64,000 nt of DNA. Origin: Pseudomonas sp. CC6-YY-74 (GTDB taxonomy: Bacteria; Pseudomonadota; Gammaproteobacteria; Pseudomonadales; Pseudomonadaceae). The notes under the pieces were generated by a model. That model saw only the letters and a program-made list of their open reading frames with translations. It ran no database searches and had not been told where the DNA came from. A program made the translations under genes and the position numbers. Numbering within the stretch: position 1 is the first letter of the stretch; each line of letters begins with the position of its first letter. Location of the stretch: positions 4,378,001-4,442,000 of the forward strand of contig NZ_CP019947.1 of assembly GCF_002025205.1 (NCBI RefSeq), in the 5' to 3' direction. Shown in pieces: positions 34,413 through 42,074 of the stretch.

Positions 34413-36368
34413 ATGATGGCGGCCATGCGGCTCTTCCTCTGTGAAAAACCTTCCCAGGCCAAAGACATCGCCAAGGTGCTCGGGGCCACCCGGCGTGGCG
34501 ATGGCTGCTGGCTGGGCAGTAACCTGACGGTGACTTGGTGCATCGGCCACCTGCTGGAAACCGCGCCGCCGGATGCCTACGACGCGCGCTACAAACGCTG
34601 GGTGCTGAGTGACCTGCCGATCATCCCCGAGCGCTGGAAGATGCTGGTAAAACCCAAGACCGCCGGCCAGTTCAAGGCGGTCAAGCGCCTGCTCGGCGAA
34701 GCCGACGAGCTGGTGATCGCCACCGACGCCGACCGCGAGGGCGAGATGATCGCCCGCGAGCTGGTCGAGCATTGTCGCTATCGCGGGCCGATCCAGCGCC
34801 TGTGGCTGTCGGCCCTGGACGATGCCTCGATCCGCAAGGCCCTGGGCGCGCTCAAGCCTGGCGCCGAGACCTTCAGCCTCTACCATTCGGCGCTGGGCCG
34901 CTCGCGCGCCGACTGGCTGATCGGCATGAACATGAGCCGGCTGTTCACCCTGCTCGGCCAGCAGTCCGGTTATCAGGGCGTGCTGCCGGTGGGCCGGGTG
35001 CAGACCCCGACCCTGCGCCTGGTGGTCGATCGCGACCGCAGCATCGGCGCTTTCGTGCCGCTACCCTACTGGGCTATCGAGCTGGCGCTGCTGGCCGACG
35101 GCACCGCGTTTAGCGCTCAGTGGCGCGCCGCGGCGGATGTCTGCGACGAGCAGGGCCGTTGCCTCAATCAGGTGTTGGCGCAGGCAGCGGCGACCGCCAT
35201 GGGTAATGCTGGCAGCGCGCGGGTGGTGAAGCTGCGCACCGAGCGCAATCGCGAAGCGCCGCCGCTGTTGTTCGATCTGGGCACCCTGCAGGAAGTCTGC
35301 TCCAAGAAGCTCGGCCTCGGCGCCCAGGAAACCCTGGATATCGCCCAGGCACTCTACGAAACCCACAAGCTCATCACCTACCCGCGCAGCGATTGCGGCT
35401 ACCTGCCGCTCAGCCAGCACGCCGAGGCGCCGGCCATCCTCGCCGCGCTGGGCCGGGCCGATCCAGGCCTGGCCGGCCTGCTTGAGCATCTAGAGCCGCA
35501 ACGCCGCTCGCGGGCCTGGAACGACGGCAAAGTCAGCGCCCACCACGGCATCATCCCGACCGCCGCGGCGCTGAACCTGGAACGCCTGGTCGGCAAGCAA
35601 CGGGCGGTCTATAGCCTGATCCGCGCGCGCTACCTGGCGCAGTTCCTGGCCAACCATGAATACGACCGCACCCAGGCCGACCTCGACTGCGCCGGCCAGG
35701 CCCTGCGCGCGGTCGGCAAGGTAATCGTCGAACCCGGCTGGCGCCGTGCGTTGCCCGAAGCCCTGACGCCGGCCAAGGGCCGCGAAGCGCCCCCCGCACA
35801 AGCACTGCCGGCCCTGCGCGAAGGACAGGACTGCGCGGTGGTGGACGTGACCCTCAAGGACCTCTGGACCCAGCCACCGAAACCCTTCACCGAGGGCGAC
35901 CTGATCAAGGCGATGAAGAACGTCGCCAAGTTGGTCGACGACCCGCGGCTCAAACAGAAACTCAAGGACACCACCGGCATCGGCACCGAAGCGACCCGCG
36001 CCGGCATCATCCAGGGCCTGCTCGATCGCGGCTACCTGCTCAAACAGGGCAAGGCCCTGGCCGCTACCCCGGCCGCCTGCAGCCTGATCGACGCCGTCCC
36101 CCGCGCCATCGCCGACCCCGGCACCACGGCAATCTGGGAGCAGGCGCTGGACATGGTGCAGAGCGGCGAGATGAGCCTGGACGAATTCGTCGCCAAACAG
36201 TCGGCCTGGATGAGCAAGCAGGTGCAACGCTGCGCCGGCCTGCGCCTGACCATCAGCGGCCCCGCCAGCCCGGCTGCCGCCACGCCCTGGAAGGGCAAAC
36301 GCAAGACCGCCAAGCGCAAGGCGACGGTAGGGAGTAAGCGGGGTGGCAAGCCGGTTGGGCGGGAGTGA
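34413..36368 (+). CDS. topB: DNA topoisomerase III
   Basis: A 651-residue type IA topoisomerase. The TOPRIM domain starts MRLFLCEKPSQAKDIAKVLG and contains DADREGEMIARE; the catalytic Tyr lies in KLITYPRSDCGYL. A basic C-terminal tail (GKRKTAKRKATVGSKRGGK) replaces zinc fingers. It relaxes negative supercoils and decatenates DNA. AAGGA precedes two tandem ATGs (34413, 34416); a third at 34425 gives the minimal conserved start. Its 3' end borders the integron-like cassette. Confidence 0.94.
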   Translation: MMAAMRLFLCEKPSQAKDIAKVLGATRRGDGCWLGSNLTVTWCIGHLLETAPPDAYDARYKRWVLSDLPIIPERWKMLVKPKTAGQFKAVKRLLGEADELVIATDADREGEMIARELVEHCRYRGPIQRLWLSALDDASIRKALGALKPGAETFSLYHSALGRSRADWLIGMNMSRLFTLLGQQSGYQGVLPVGRVQTPTLRLVVDRDRSIGAFVPLPYWAIELALLADGTAFSAQWRAAADVCDEQGRCLNQVLAQAAATAMGNAGSARVVKLRTERNREAPPLLFDLGTLQEVCSKKLGLGAQETLDIAQALYETHKLITYPRSDCGYLPLSQHAEAPAILAALGRADPGLAGLLEHLEPQRRSRAWNDGKVSAHHGIIPTAAALNLERLVGKQRAVYSLIRARYLAQFLANHEYDRTQADLDCAGQALRAVGKVIVEPGWRRALPEALTPAKGREAPPAQALPALREGQDCAVVDVTLKDLWTQPPKPFTEGDLIKAMKNVAKLVDDPRLKQKLKDTTGIGTEATRAGIIQGLLDRGYLLKQGKALAATPAACSLIDAVPRAIADPGTTAIWEQALDMVQSGEMSLDEFVAKQSAWMSKQVQRCAGLRLTISGPASPAAATPWKGKRKTAKRKATVGSKRGGKPVGRE

Positions 36369-36626
36369 GCGGGTAATCGGCCGCGGCGAACAGACCACAA
36401 CTAATTCAGGTCGCTGTTCAAAACACCAACCGTGGTTTGTTCCCTATTGTCTTTCGACGCCCCGCAGGTTGAGCCAAGTTGAGCAGGCCCGCGATTACCG
36501 GGCGGGGTGATGGAGGTGCTAGAAAGCTGTTGAATTTGTTAGTTTTTTATAAATGACAAAGCCATTGGAGTGACGTTATCTAGAATTCATTAATATGCGA
36601 GAATACGGAAGTCCGTCTAATTACAG
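36369..36626. other. Gap between topB and the gene cassette, lower GC, no gene seen
   Basis: 258 bp without a credible reading frame. The GC content falls sharply from about 36540. The final 11 bases, TCTAATTACAG, lead into the cassette core site. No integrase fragment could be recognised. Confidence 0.5.
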
Positions 36627-36632
36627 TTAGGC
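36617..36632 (+). other. attI-like integron recombination core (cassette left boundary)
   Basis: CTAATTACA-GTTAGGC resembles the simple site of attI1 (CTAAAACAAAGTTAGGC, from memory), with an inverse-oriented left box and a GTTRRRY core. Recombination would fall between G36626 and T36627. Confidence 0.55.
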
Positions 36633-36639
36633 CTCTTGC

Positions 36640-36690
36640 GATCTGAGGACGACCTCATTTCGTATCTCACCTCCGGGACGACCCGTAATT
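36640..36690 (+). ncRNA. Guanidine-II (mini-ykkC) riboswitch
   Basis: Two small hairpins each present the diagnostic ACGA loop: TGAGG-ACGA-CCTCA (36644-36657) and CGGG-ACGA-CCCG (36674-36685), 16 nt apart, ending about 20 nt before the gdx start. This is the guanidine-II architecture, where guanidinium binding joins the two loops and frees the ribosome site (AAGG at 36695-36698). The controlled gene is a known guanidinium exporter type, which supports the call strongly. Confidence 0.9.
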
Positions 36691-36705
36691 CGATAAGGTA
36701 TCGCC

Positions 36706-37026
36706 ATGAACTGGCTCATTCTTATTCTTGCTGGGTTGTTTGAAATCGGTTGGGCTATAGGACTTAAATACACCGATGGCTTTACGCGCCTTTGGCCAAC
36801 GGTTGGCACTGTACTCGCGATGGTGATTAGCCTTGGGCTACTAGGTATTGCCATGAAGTCGCTCCCCGTGGGCACCGCCTATGCAATATGGGTTGGCGTC
36901 GGTGCGGTCGGCACAGCGTTGCTGGGGATTGTCTTGCTTGGCGAGCCCGCGAACGCAGGGCGGCTAGTGAGTCTCGCACTCATTCTTGCAGGCATTATTG
37001 GTCTGAAAATGGCAACGCCGGCCTAA
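36706..37026 (+). CDS. gdx: Guanidinium exporter, SMR family (SugE/Gdx subtype)
   Basis: A 106-residue small multidrug resistance protein with four TM helices. The essential Glu is E13 (LAGLFEIGWAIGLKYTDG), and the Gdx-type signatures GLKYTDGFTRLWPT and YAIWVGVGAVGTALLG distinguish it from the drug-exporting EmrE/Qac branch. Gdx dimers export guanidinium in exchange for protons. The guanidine-II riboswitch upstream confirms the substrate class. The stop codon lies inside the attC core GCCTAAC, as is common in integron cassettes. Codon use is less GC-biased than in neighbouring genes, which suggests acquisition. Confidence 0.95.
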   Translation: MNWLILILAGLFEIGWAIGLKYTDGFTRLWPTVGTVLAMVISLGLLGIAMKSLPVGTAYAIWVGVGAVGTALLGIVLLGEPANAGRLVSLALILAGIIGLKMATPA

Positions 37027-37077
37027 CAATTCAAGCCGCCGCCGCTTCGCGGCGCGGCTTAATTCAGGCTGTGAGAC
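37021..37077 (+). other. attC (59-base-element) recombination site
   Basis: The outer core GCCTAAC (37021-37027) opens a near-palindromic stem: AAGCCG (37033-37038) pairs with CGGCTT (37055-37060) around GCCGC-TTC-GCGGC (37041-37053). It ends at GTGAGAC (37071-37077), one base off the GTTRRRY core. Length and order match a classical attC of the Pseudomonas/class 1 cassette type. Confidence 0.8.
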
Positions 37078-37096
37078 CGCGTGCATGGCCTTCTCC

Positions 37097-37417
37097 TCAG
37101 CGCGATGCGCTGCGCCGAATGTACGCCAGCTTCTCTTCCGACAGGCCCGTCAGCTGTGCCTCCTGGATGCGTCCTTCGCGCAGCAGTCGAGCGAACACCA
37201 GGAGCAACTGCGAGTAGCGATAGTCGTATTTGCGGTCGATCTCGCGGCGTTTGCGCTCCAGGTACGCCTCGATCGGCCACATCTCGTGCGGCACCGTTAC
37301 GGCGGTGGCTCTTGCTTTGAAGTCAGCCATGATTTCGGCCAACTCGGCTGTGAGCGCCGCCTCGAACACGCGGTGCGCGAGTTTCTTCTCGGCTGCGGAC
37401 CACTTGAGGTCGTGCAT
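37097..37417 (-). CDS. Fluorescence-recovery-protein-like small helical protein
   Basis: A 106-residue, all-helical, soluble protein. By eye it aligns end to end with cyanobacterial fluorescence recovery protein (FRP): W-S-x-A-E near the start, then EMWPIEAYL-ERKRREIDRKYDYR against DLWKLHDFL-SAKRHEIDGKYDDR, then VFARLLREG and LTGL. The functional Trp and Arg of FRP are kept; the His-Asp pair is Glu-Ala. FRP recharges the orange carotenoid protein of phycobilisomes, which Pseudomonas lacks. FRP-like proteins of unknown role are known in proteobacteria. A strong AAGGAG site precedes the ATG. It ends 20 bp from the attC on the opposite strand. Confidence 0.75.
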   Translation of the reverse strand: MHDLKWSAAEKKLAHRVFEAALTAELAEIMADFKARATAVTVPHEMWPIEAYLERKRREIDRKYDYRYSQLLLVFARLLREGRIQEAQLTGLSEEKLAYIRRSASR

Positions 37418-37680
37418 GGATGCTCCTTGCTGGCGCGGCGGCCCTGCTCGGACTAGGAATTCTCGGGGCAGGCCGCAATAGTGTTCCTGCTGGCAACCCC
37501 GACTTCAGTTCGATTAAAGCCTGCACTACCCCGCAGTTCAACTTGGGCCGTGTCTTTGCGCTGGAAGATCCAGGCCGCGTTGCTTCGAATCGGTTGCCTC
37601 TACTCTTAAACCCCACTGAGGCGTTGCCCCTTGACCACTGCAGCGCGGGTGGCGCCAAGGTGTTGTCGTGCGGCTTTGAG
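37418..37680. other. Unassigned gap between the FRP-like gene and the DUF6436 gene
   Basis: 263 bp. Frames are open on both strands (for example plus strand from 37420, minus strand 37658 to 37323), but none has a ribosome site plus a recognisable domain. It might be decayed cassette or gene-end sequence. Confidence 0.4.
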
Positions 37681-38262
37681 TCAGTCGACGGTCTCCGTCG
37701 GCCACTGGCAGAAGCAACCGACCGCCATGGTGTTGCTGGCGTTGACCGGACGGCCTGCGGCTAGGGCCTCGAGGATCGGCTCGATAAAGCTGTTGCTCGA
37801 ATTGCAGGTGAGGCCTTCGCTGTAGGGGCCGAAATAGGCCAGCTGGCCCTGTTTGTCCCAGATCGCCACCGCCGGGCTGGCCGGTATGCCGGCGCTGCCG
37901 GGGAGCGGGGCAAGGGCTTGCATGGCGCTGAGGGTGGCCGGTAACTGGCCCTTGCTGCCAGGCTTTTGCACGGCATGGAAGCTCACGCCCAGGGGGCCGA
38001 AGTGCTCGATCAGTTCGCCCAGGTGTTGCTGATTGCCGACGTTGCACGGGCAGGCCGGATCCCAGAAATGCACCAGGCGAATCGGCCCGGGGCCGGCCAG
38101 TTCGGCGGGCAGGCGCAGTTCGGCGCCGGCGAACAGTGCGGTTTGCTGGTCGAACGGGCGCACATAGCGCGCCTCGAACCACCAGAAGGCGGCGAGCATG
38201 GCGGCTATCCAGAGCAGTGCGATGAGGCTGGCAAGCAGGGTCTTGCGGCTGGGGCGGGACAT
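37681..38262 (-). CDS. Membrane-anchored thioredoxin-like protein (DUF6436 type)
   Basis: A 193-residue protein with one N-terminal TM anchor (about 9-28, basic residues before it, so the bulk is periplasmic). A thioredoxin-like region follows with VHFWDPACPCNVGNQQHL, where CPC replaces the usual CXXC, and SPAVAIWDKQGQLAYFGPY. It ends with a conserved FCQWP. I chose the ATG at 38262 because the TM anchor begins there; the frame runs upstream to 38412 without signal features. Function unknown; a periplasmic thiol role is possible. Confidence 0.8.
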   Translation of the reverse strand: MSRPSRKTLLASLIALLWIAAMLAAFWWFEARYVRPFDQQTALFAGAELRLPAELAGPGPIRLVHFWDPACPCNVGNQQHLGELIEHFGPLGVSFHAVQKPGSKGQLPATLSAMQALAPLPGSAGIPASPAVAIWDKQGQLAYFGPYSEGLTCNSSNSFIEPILEALAAGRPVNASNTMAVGCFCQWPTETVD

Positions 38263-38452
38263 GGCACGATCGGCAGGTGAAAGGACGCATAGCTTGCCAC
38301 GGCCTGCCGGGCAGCAGAATATCTTTAACAGTCCGCCGCTTGCTGGAAGACGGCGTACCGCTTCACGAGTACGGCCTACGCGAAACCCGCGTTTTTCCAC
38401 GGCCTGCTGCATATGTCCCGCGGCTAGACCGCCTGATTTGATGGAAAGCTTT

Positions 38453-39385
38453 ATGCCAGAACGTTTTCAGCCCGCAGACCTGGTCGCCAATTTGCGCCCC
38501 TTGGCCGCCGCGACCATGGCTTTGCCGCATGAGCAGGCGTACCGGCGCTTCTACGGTTTCGAGCAGTTGCCGACCGAGGGCAGCCTGCTCGGCTATTTTC
38601 AGGTCGGCGCCTACCGGATTGCCGCTCAGGTCTGGTTGCCGCAGGCTCCGCGCGCCACCTTGCTGTTAATCCATGGCTATTACGACCACAGCGGTCTGTA
38701 TCGCCATGTGATCGAGTGGGCGCTTGGCCTGGGCTTTGCCGTGCTGGCGATCGACCTGCCGGGGCACGGCCTGTCCAGCGGTGCGCGCGCCAGCATCGGC
38801 GACTTCGCCGAGTATCAGCTGGTGCTGCAGGGCGCGCTGGAGCAGGCCGCCGCCCTTGACCTGCCGCAGCCCTGGCACCTGTGCGGGCAAAGTACCGGCG
38901 GCGCGATCCTGATCGACTATCTGTTGACCGGCAAACCCGGACCAGAGGTCGGCGAAACGATTCTGCTGGCGCCGCTGGTGCGGCCGCGGGCCTGGGCCTG
39001 GTCGCAGTTGAGCTATCGCCTGCTGAAGCCCTTCATCCGCGAGATTCCACGGCGCTTCAGCGACAACTCGAGTGACCCCGAGTTTATCGACTTTGTGCAC
39101 AACCGCGATCCGTTGCAACCGCGCAGCCTGCCAACCGCCTGGGTCGGTGCCTTGAGCCAATGGGTGCCACGGATCGAGGGGGCGCCACGCAGCACGCGCA
39201 GCCCGCTGATCATCCAGGGCGAAGCGGACAGGACCGTGGACTGGCAGCACAACCTCAAGCTATTGCAGGACAAGTTCGCCGCGCCGGAGATTTTGCGTCT
39301 GGCCGAGGCCCGCCATCACCTGGCCAACGAATCAGTGGCTCTGCGTCAGCACTATTTCAATTTTCTGCGCGAGCGGCTGGCCTGA
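38453..39385 (+). CDS. Alpha/beta hydrolase (lysophospholipase/monoglyceride lipase-like)
   Basis: A 310-residue protein. Oxyanion segment LLIHGYYDHSGLY, LAIDLPGHGLSSG, the nucleophile elbow CGQSTGG (Ser about residue 147), an Asp in QGEADRTVDW and a late His in EARHHLANE give a complete catalytic triad of the serine aminopeptidase S33/Hydrolase_4 type. The substrate is likely an ester or lysolipid. I use the ATG at 38453, preceded by GGAAAG; an ATG at 38441 has no site. No signal peptide. Confidence 0.85.
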   Translation: MPERFQPADLVANLRPLAAATMALPHEQAYRRFYGFEQLPTEGSLLGYFQVGAYRIAAQVWLPQAPRATLLLIHGYYDHSGLYRHVIEWALGLGFAVLAIDLPGHGLSSGARASIGDFAEYQLVLQGALEQAAALDLPQPWHLCGQSTGGAILIDYLLTGKPGPEVGETILLAPLVRPRAWAWSQLSYRLLKPFIREIPRRFSDNSSDPEFIDFVHNRDPLQPRSLPTAWVGALSQWVPRIEGAPRSTRSPLIIQGEADRTVDWQHNLKLLQDKFAAPEILRLAEARHHLANESVALRQHYFNFLRERLA

Positions 39386-39498
39386 TCTGCGGGGCGGAGC
39401 ACCGCCGGTTGGGTTAGCGGCGCATGCATCTGTTTGGCAGGCGCCGCAGCGAGTGAACGTCGCGTCAGCCAACGCAAGGTCATCAGCCGCGCCCTCCG

Positions 39499-40266
39499 TC
39501 AGATTCCCTGCGGCGGTGGTGCCAGGTTGGAGCTGCTCTGGCCTACCGCCAGGCCGGCGCGGATTGCCGCCAAGGCGGCCTGGTAGTAGGCCTGGCCTTC
39601 TGCCGATTGGGCGAAGCTGACGAATTCTTCCAGCTCCGGATCGGACAGCTCGCGGTAGACGTGCAGCAGGGTGTTGTCCAGATCCGCGCCAATCTGTTCC
39701 ATCAGGCGCTGGCGCTGGGTGTTGAGCAAGGACTGTGCACTATCGCCGCCGAACAGGCCGGGGAGCATCTGGCTGAGGCTGTCGGCCGCGACCCCGGCCA
39801 GGGCCAGGCTGACTTCGGCGCCAGCCTCCTTGGCCGGCAGCGCCTGGGCCAGGTGGCGGATCAGCAGGCGCCGAGTGGCGCTGGCCTGAATGCGCGGCAA
39901 ACCCTCGGCATACAGTGCCAACTGGTCACGGCGGGTGGCGAGTTGTTCGGCGGCGACCACCTTGCGACCCAGTGCCGACTGGAAAAACCGCAGGGCAGGC
40001 AGCGGGTCGGCGAGGTTTTGCCCCAGGCTCTGCTGCGCACGTTGATCGATCGCCAGCGGGGCAAAGCGCTGATTGCTGTTGTTCACCAGTGCCTCATAGA
40101 CCGCCGGCGGCAGGCTGCTGCGATAGCGCGCCTGCGCGGCACTCAGGGCATCGTTGAAGTGCACGCGTTGCTGCGGCCAGCCGGCTGCCTGGTAGAGCTG
40201 AACTTGCGCATCTGCCAGGCTGGGGAGGCTGAGGAACAACAGTAAAACTATGGATAGGACGCGCAT
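39499..40266 (-). CDS. Secreted DUF2059 protein
   Basis: A 255-residue protein with a signal peptide (MRVLSIVLLLFLSLPSLADA, about 20 residues). The mature protein is helical and ends in a DUF2059-like region (about 175-235, with YRELSDPELEEFVSFAQSAEGQ). Proteins of this family are periplasmic and uncharacterised. It is divergent from the 2OG-oxygenase gene. Confidence 0.8.
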   Translation of the reverse strand: MRVLSIVLLLFLSLPSLADAQVQLYQAAGWPQQRVHFNDALSAAQARYRSSLPPAVYEALVNNSNQRFAPLAIDQRAQQSLGQNLADPLPALRFFQSALGRKVVAAEQLATRRDQLALYAEGLPRIQASATRRLLIRHLAQALPAKEAGAEVSLALAGVAADSLSQMLPGLFGGDSAQSLLNTQRQRLMEQIGADLDNTLLHVYRELSDPELEEFVSFAQSAEGQAYYQAALAAIRAGLAVGQSSSNLAPPPQGI

Positions 40267-40352
40267 ACAGACTCCTGTCTAGCGGGCAGCTATTTTCGAT
40301 GGCTTGGCGGTGCTTGTCGAGGCATAGCCGGCAGACTGATAGACTCGCCGGC

Positions 40353-40976
40353 ATGTCTATTTCAACTCATTCTGCGCTGTTAGCGCGCATCGTTGACGAT
40401 CTGGCCGAACAAGGCTGGTCGTTACAACCCATTTTCGCTCCTCAGTCTCTGACCCTCGAACTGGCCGATGAGTGCCGCAAACGTGCTGCACGGGGTGATT
40501 TGACCCCCGCCAGCATTGGCCGCGGCACTGGCCAGGAGATACGCGAAGGGGTGCGCGGCGATCGTATTCAATGGCTGGATGCCGGCTTGTCGTCGGCTTG
40601 CGACCATTATCTGGCACTGATGGACGGGCTGCGTCAGGCGCTCAACCGTGAGCTCTATCTGGGCCTGGAAGATTACGAGTGCCACTTCGCCTCGTACCCG
40701 CCTGGCGCTTTCTATCAGAAACATCTCGATCGCTTCCGCAGTGACGACCGCCGTGCGGTGTCGGCGGTGTTCTATCTCAACCCGGATTGGCAGCCCGAGC
40801 AGGGAGGCGCCTTGCGGCTGTACCTACCTGATGCGACGACGCGCGATGTGCCGCCAGAGGCTGGCAGCCTGCTGGTGTTCCTTTCCGCCGACATGCCCCA
40901 TGAAGTGTTGCCGGCGACCCGCGAGCGCTTGTCGCTGACCGGCTGGTTCCGTCGCCGCGGCGACGACCCGCTGTAG
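40353..40976 (+). CDS. 2-oxoglutarate/Fe(II)-dependent dioxygenase (prolyl-4-hydroxylase-like)
   Basis: A 207-residue protein. The iron triad is H-x-D in YQKHLDRFRSDD (about 127-129) and a distal His in ADMPHEVLPATRERLSLTGW, with the Arg that binds 2-oxoglutarate in the same segment. This resembles SM-20/P4Hc-type oxygenases. The substrate is unknown. I use the ATG at 40353; the frame opens at 40299 over the divergent promoter. Confidence 0.87.
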   Translation: MSISTHSALLARIVDDLAEQGWSLQPIFAPQSLTLELADECRKRAARGDLTPASIGRGTGQEIREGVRGDRIQWLDAGLSSACDHYLALMDGLRQALNRELYLGLEDYECHFASYPPGAFYQKHLDRFRSDDRRAVSAVFYLNPDWQPEQGGALRLYLPDATTRDVPPEAGSLLVFLSADMPHEVLPATRERLSLTGWFRRRGDDPL

Positions 40977-41027
40977 CGCCAGTGATGGCTGGCTTGCGCC
41001 TTTCAAGCACCGCCCCCAGGAGGATGT

Positions 41028-41570
41028 ATGCAAAAGATTCTGGTCAGTCGCTGTCTGCTTGGCCACCGCGTGCGTTATGACGGCGGCGCCCACGGCCCCT
41101 TCGATCTGCTCCAGCGCTGGCAGGCCGAGGGGCGGGTGGTCGCGCTCTGCCCGGAAGTCGCCGGCGGTTTGCCGACGCCACGACCCGCGGCGGAAATCCC
41201 CTCAGGCCAGGGCGCGCAGGTGCTCGACGGCCTGCTGCCGGTACTGACTATCGATGGCCAGGACGTCACGGCGGCCTTCGTCGCCGGCGCCGAACAGGCG
41301 CTGGCGCTGGTCCAGCAGCACGGCATCCGCCTGGCGCTGCTCAAGGCGCGCAGCCCGTCGTGCGGCAACCTGGAAAACTACGACGGCAGTTTCAGCGGCC
41401 GCAAGGTTGCAGGCGAAGGCGTCACGGCGGCCCTGCTCAAGCGTGCGGGCGTGCAGGTATTCAGCGAGGAGCAGTTACCCGCTGCAGCGTTGGCCCTGGC
41501 GAGGTTGGAAAGTGCTGACGGAGGAACGATCGAGTCAGGCCAAGGTCGACTTCAGGGACTTGTTACCTGA
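41028..41570 (+). CDS. DUF523 [4Fe-4S] desulfidase-like protein (TudS family)
   Basis: A 180-residue protein. The three cysteines of the DUF523/TudS family are present: VSRCLLGHRVRYDG (about 9), ALCPEVAGGL (about 41) and ARSPSCGNLENYDG (about 111). Characterised TudS holds a 4Fe-4S cluster and removes sulfur from 2-thiouracil. GGAGG lies 8 bp upstream. Activity on thiouracil is inferred from the family only. Confidence 0.85.
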   Translation: MQKILVSRCLLGHRVRYDGGAHGPFDLLQRWQAEGRVVALCPEVAGGLPTPRPAAEIPSGQGAQVLDGLLPVLTIDGQDVTAAFVAGAEQALALVQQHGIRLALLKARSPSCGNLENYDGSFSGRKVAGEGVTAALLKRAGVQVFSEEQLPAAALALARLESADGGTIESGQGRLQGLVT

Positions 41571-41580
41571 GGGATCTACT

Positions 41581-42015
41581 ATGAAAACATTACGCACTGG
41601 CTTCGGACTTGCCGCTGCGCTGCTAAGCGCCTCGGGCTTAGCCCTGGCGGCGGTGCCGCACACTGCGGCGCCCAGCGGAGCGGCGGTGTACTTTATCGAG
41701 CTTGCCGACGGCGCTACGCTCGGCCAAACATTCACCGTCAAGTTCGGCCTCAAGGGCATGGGGGTGGCGCCGGCAGGTATTGACGCGCCGGCCACCGGGC
41801 ACCATCACCTGCTGATCGACCTGGAGGACGCCCCGGCGATGAACCAGCCGCTGGCGATGACCGACAGCCTGCGTCATTTCGGCAAGGGCCAGACCGAGAC
41901 CGAACTCAGCCTGCCGCCTGGGACACACACCTTGCAATTGCTGGTGGGCGACAACAACCATGTGCCGCTGGTCCCGCCGGTGATCTCGAAGAAAATCACG
42001 GTGACTGTGCAGTAG
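41581..42015 (+). CDS. Secreted DUF4399 protein
   Basis: A 144-residue protein with a signal peptide (cleavage near ALAAVP). The mature part has the DUF4399 pattern: VYFIELADGATLGQTFTVKFGL, GHHHLLIDLE, HFGKGQTETELSLPPGTHTLQLL. It is predicted to be a beta-sandwich, periplasmic and uncharacterised. It starts 10 bp after the DUF523 gene. Confidence 0.85.
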   Translation: MKTLRTGFGLAAALLSASGLALAAVPHTAAPSGAAVYFIELADGATLGQTFTVKFGLKGMGVAPAGIDAPATGHHHLLIDLEDAPAMNQPLAMTDSLRHFGKGQTETELSLPPGTHTLQLLVGDNNHVPLVPPVISKKITVTVQ

Positions 42016-42028
42016 CATCGCGCGCATG

Positions 42029-42058
42029 AAAAAGGGAGGCCAAATGGCCTCCCTTTTT
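42029..42058. terminator. Bidirectional terminator between DUF4399 gene and serA
   Basis: AAAAAGGGAGGCC-AAAT-GGCCTCCCTTTTT: the A-run and T-run flank a perfect stem, so it can end both convergent transcripts. Confidence 0.93.
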
Positions 42059-42074
42059 CGTTACCCGGCGGCGC

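Larger units (their letters stand above)
36627..37071 (+). mobile_element. Single integron gene cassette carrying a guanidine-regulated exporter
   Basis: The segment begins with TTAGGC right after a core G, contains one gene with its own riboswitch, and ends in a 57-bp attC whose first core overlaps the stop codon of the gene. At 445 bp it is a normal cassette length. Base composition is lower in GC than the flanking topB. No intI gene or second attC is present, so it is an isolated or fossil cassette. Confidence 0.75.

Noticed and set aside
36369..36626. Search for an integron integrase remnant left of the cassette
   Set aside because: No tyrosine-recombinase motif could be read in any frame of this short gap.
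37420..37764. 114-codon plus-strand frame with a hydrophobic start next to the FRP-like gene
   Set aside because: It has no ribosome site, overlaps the 3' end of the DUF6436 gene and its tail is a shadow of it; no domain recognised.
38198..38452. Upstream extension of the alpha/beta hydrolase frame
   Set aside because: It overlaps the divergent DUF6436 gene start; the conserved protein starts at 38453.
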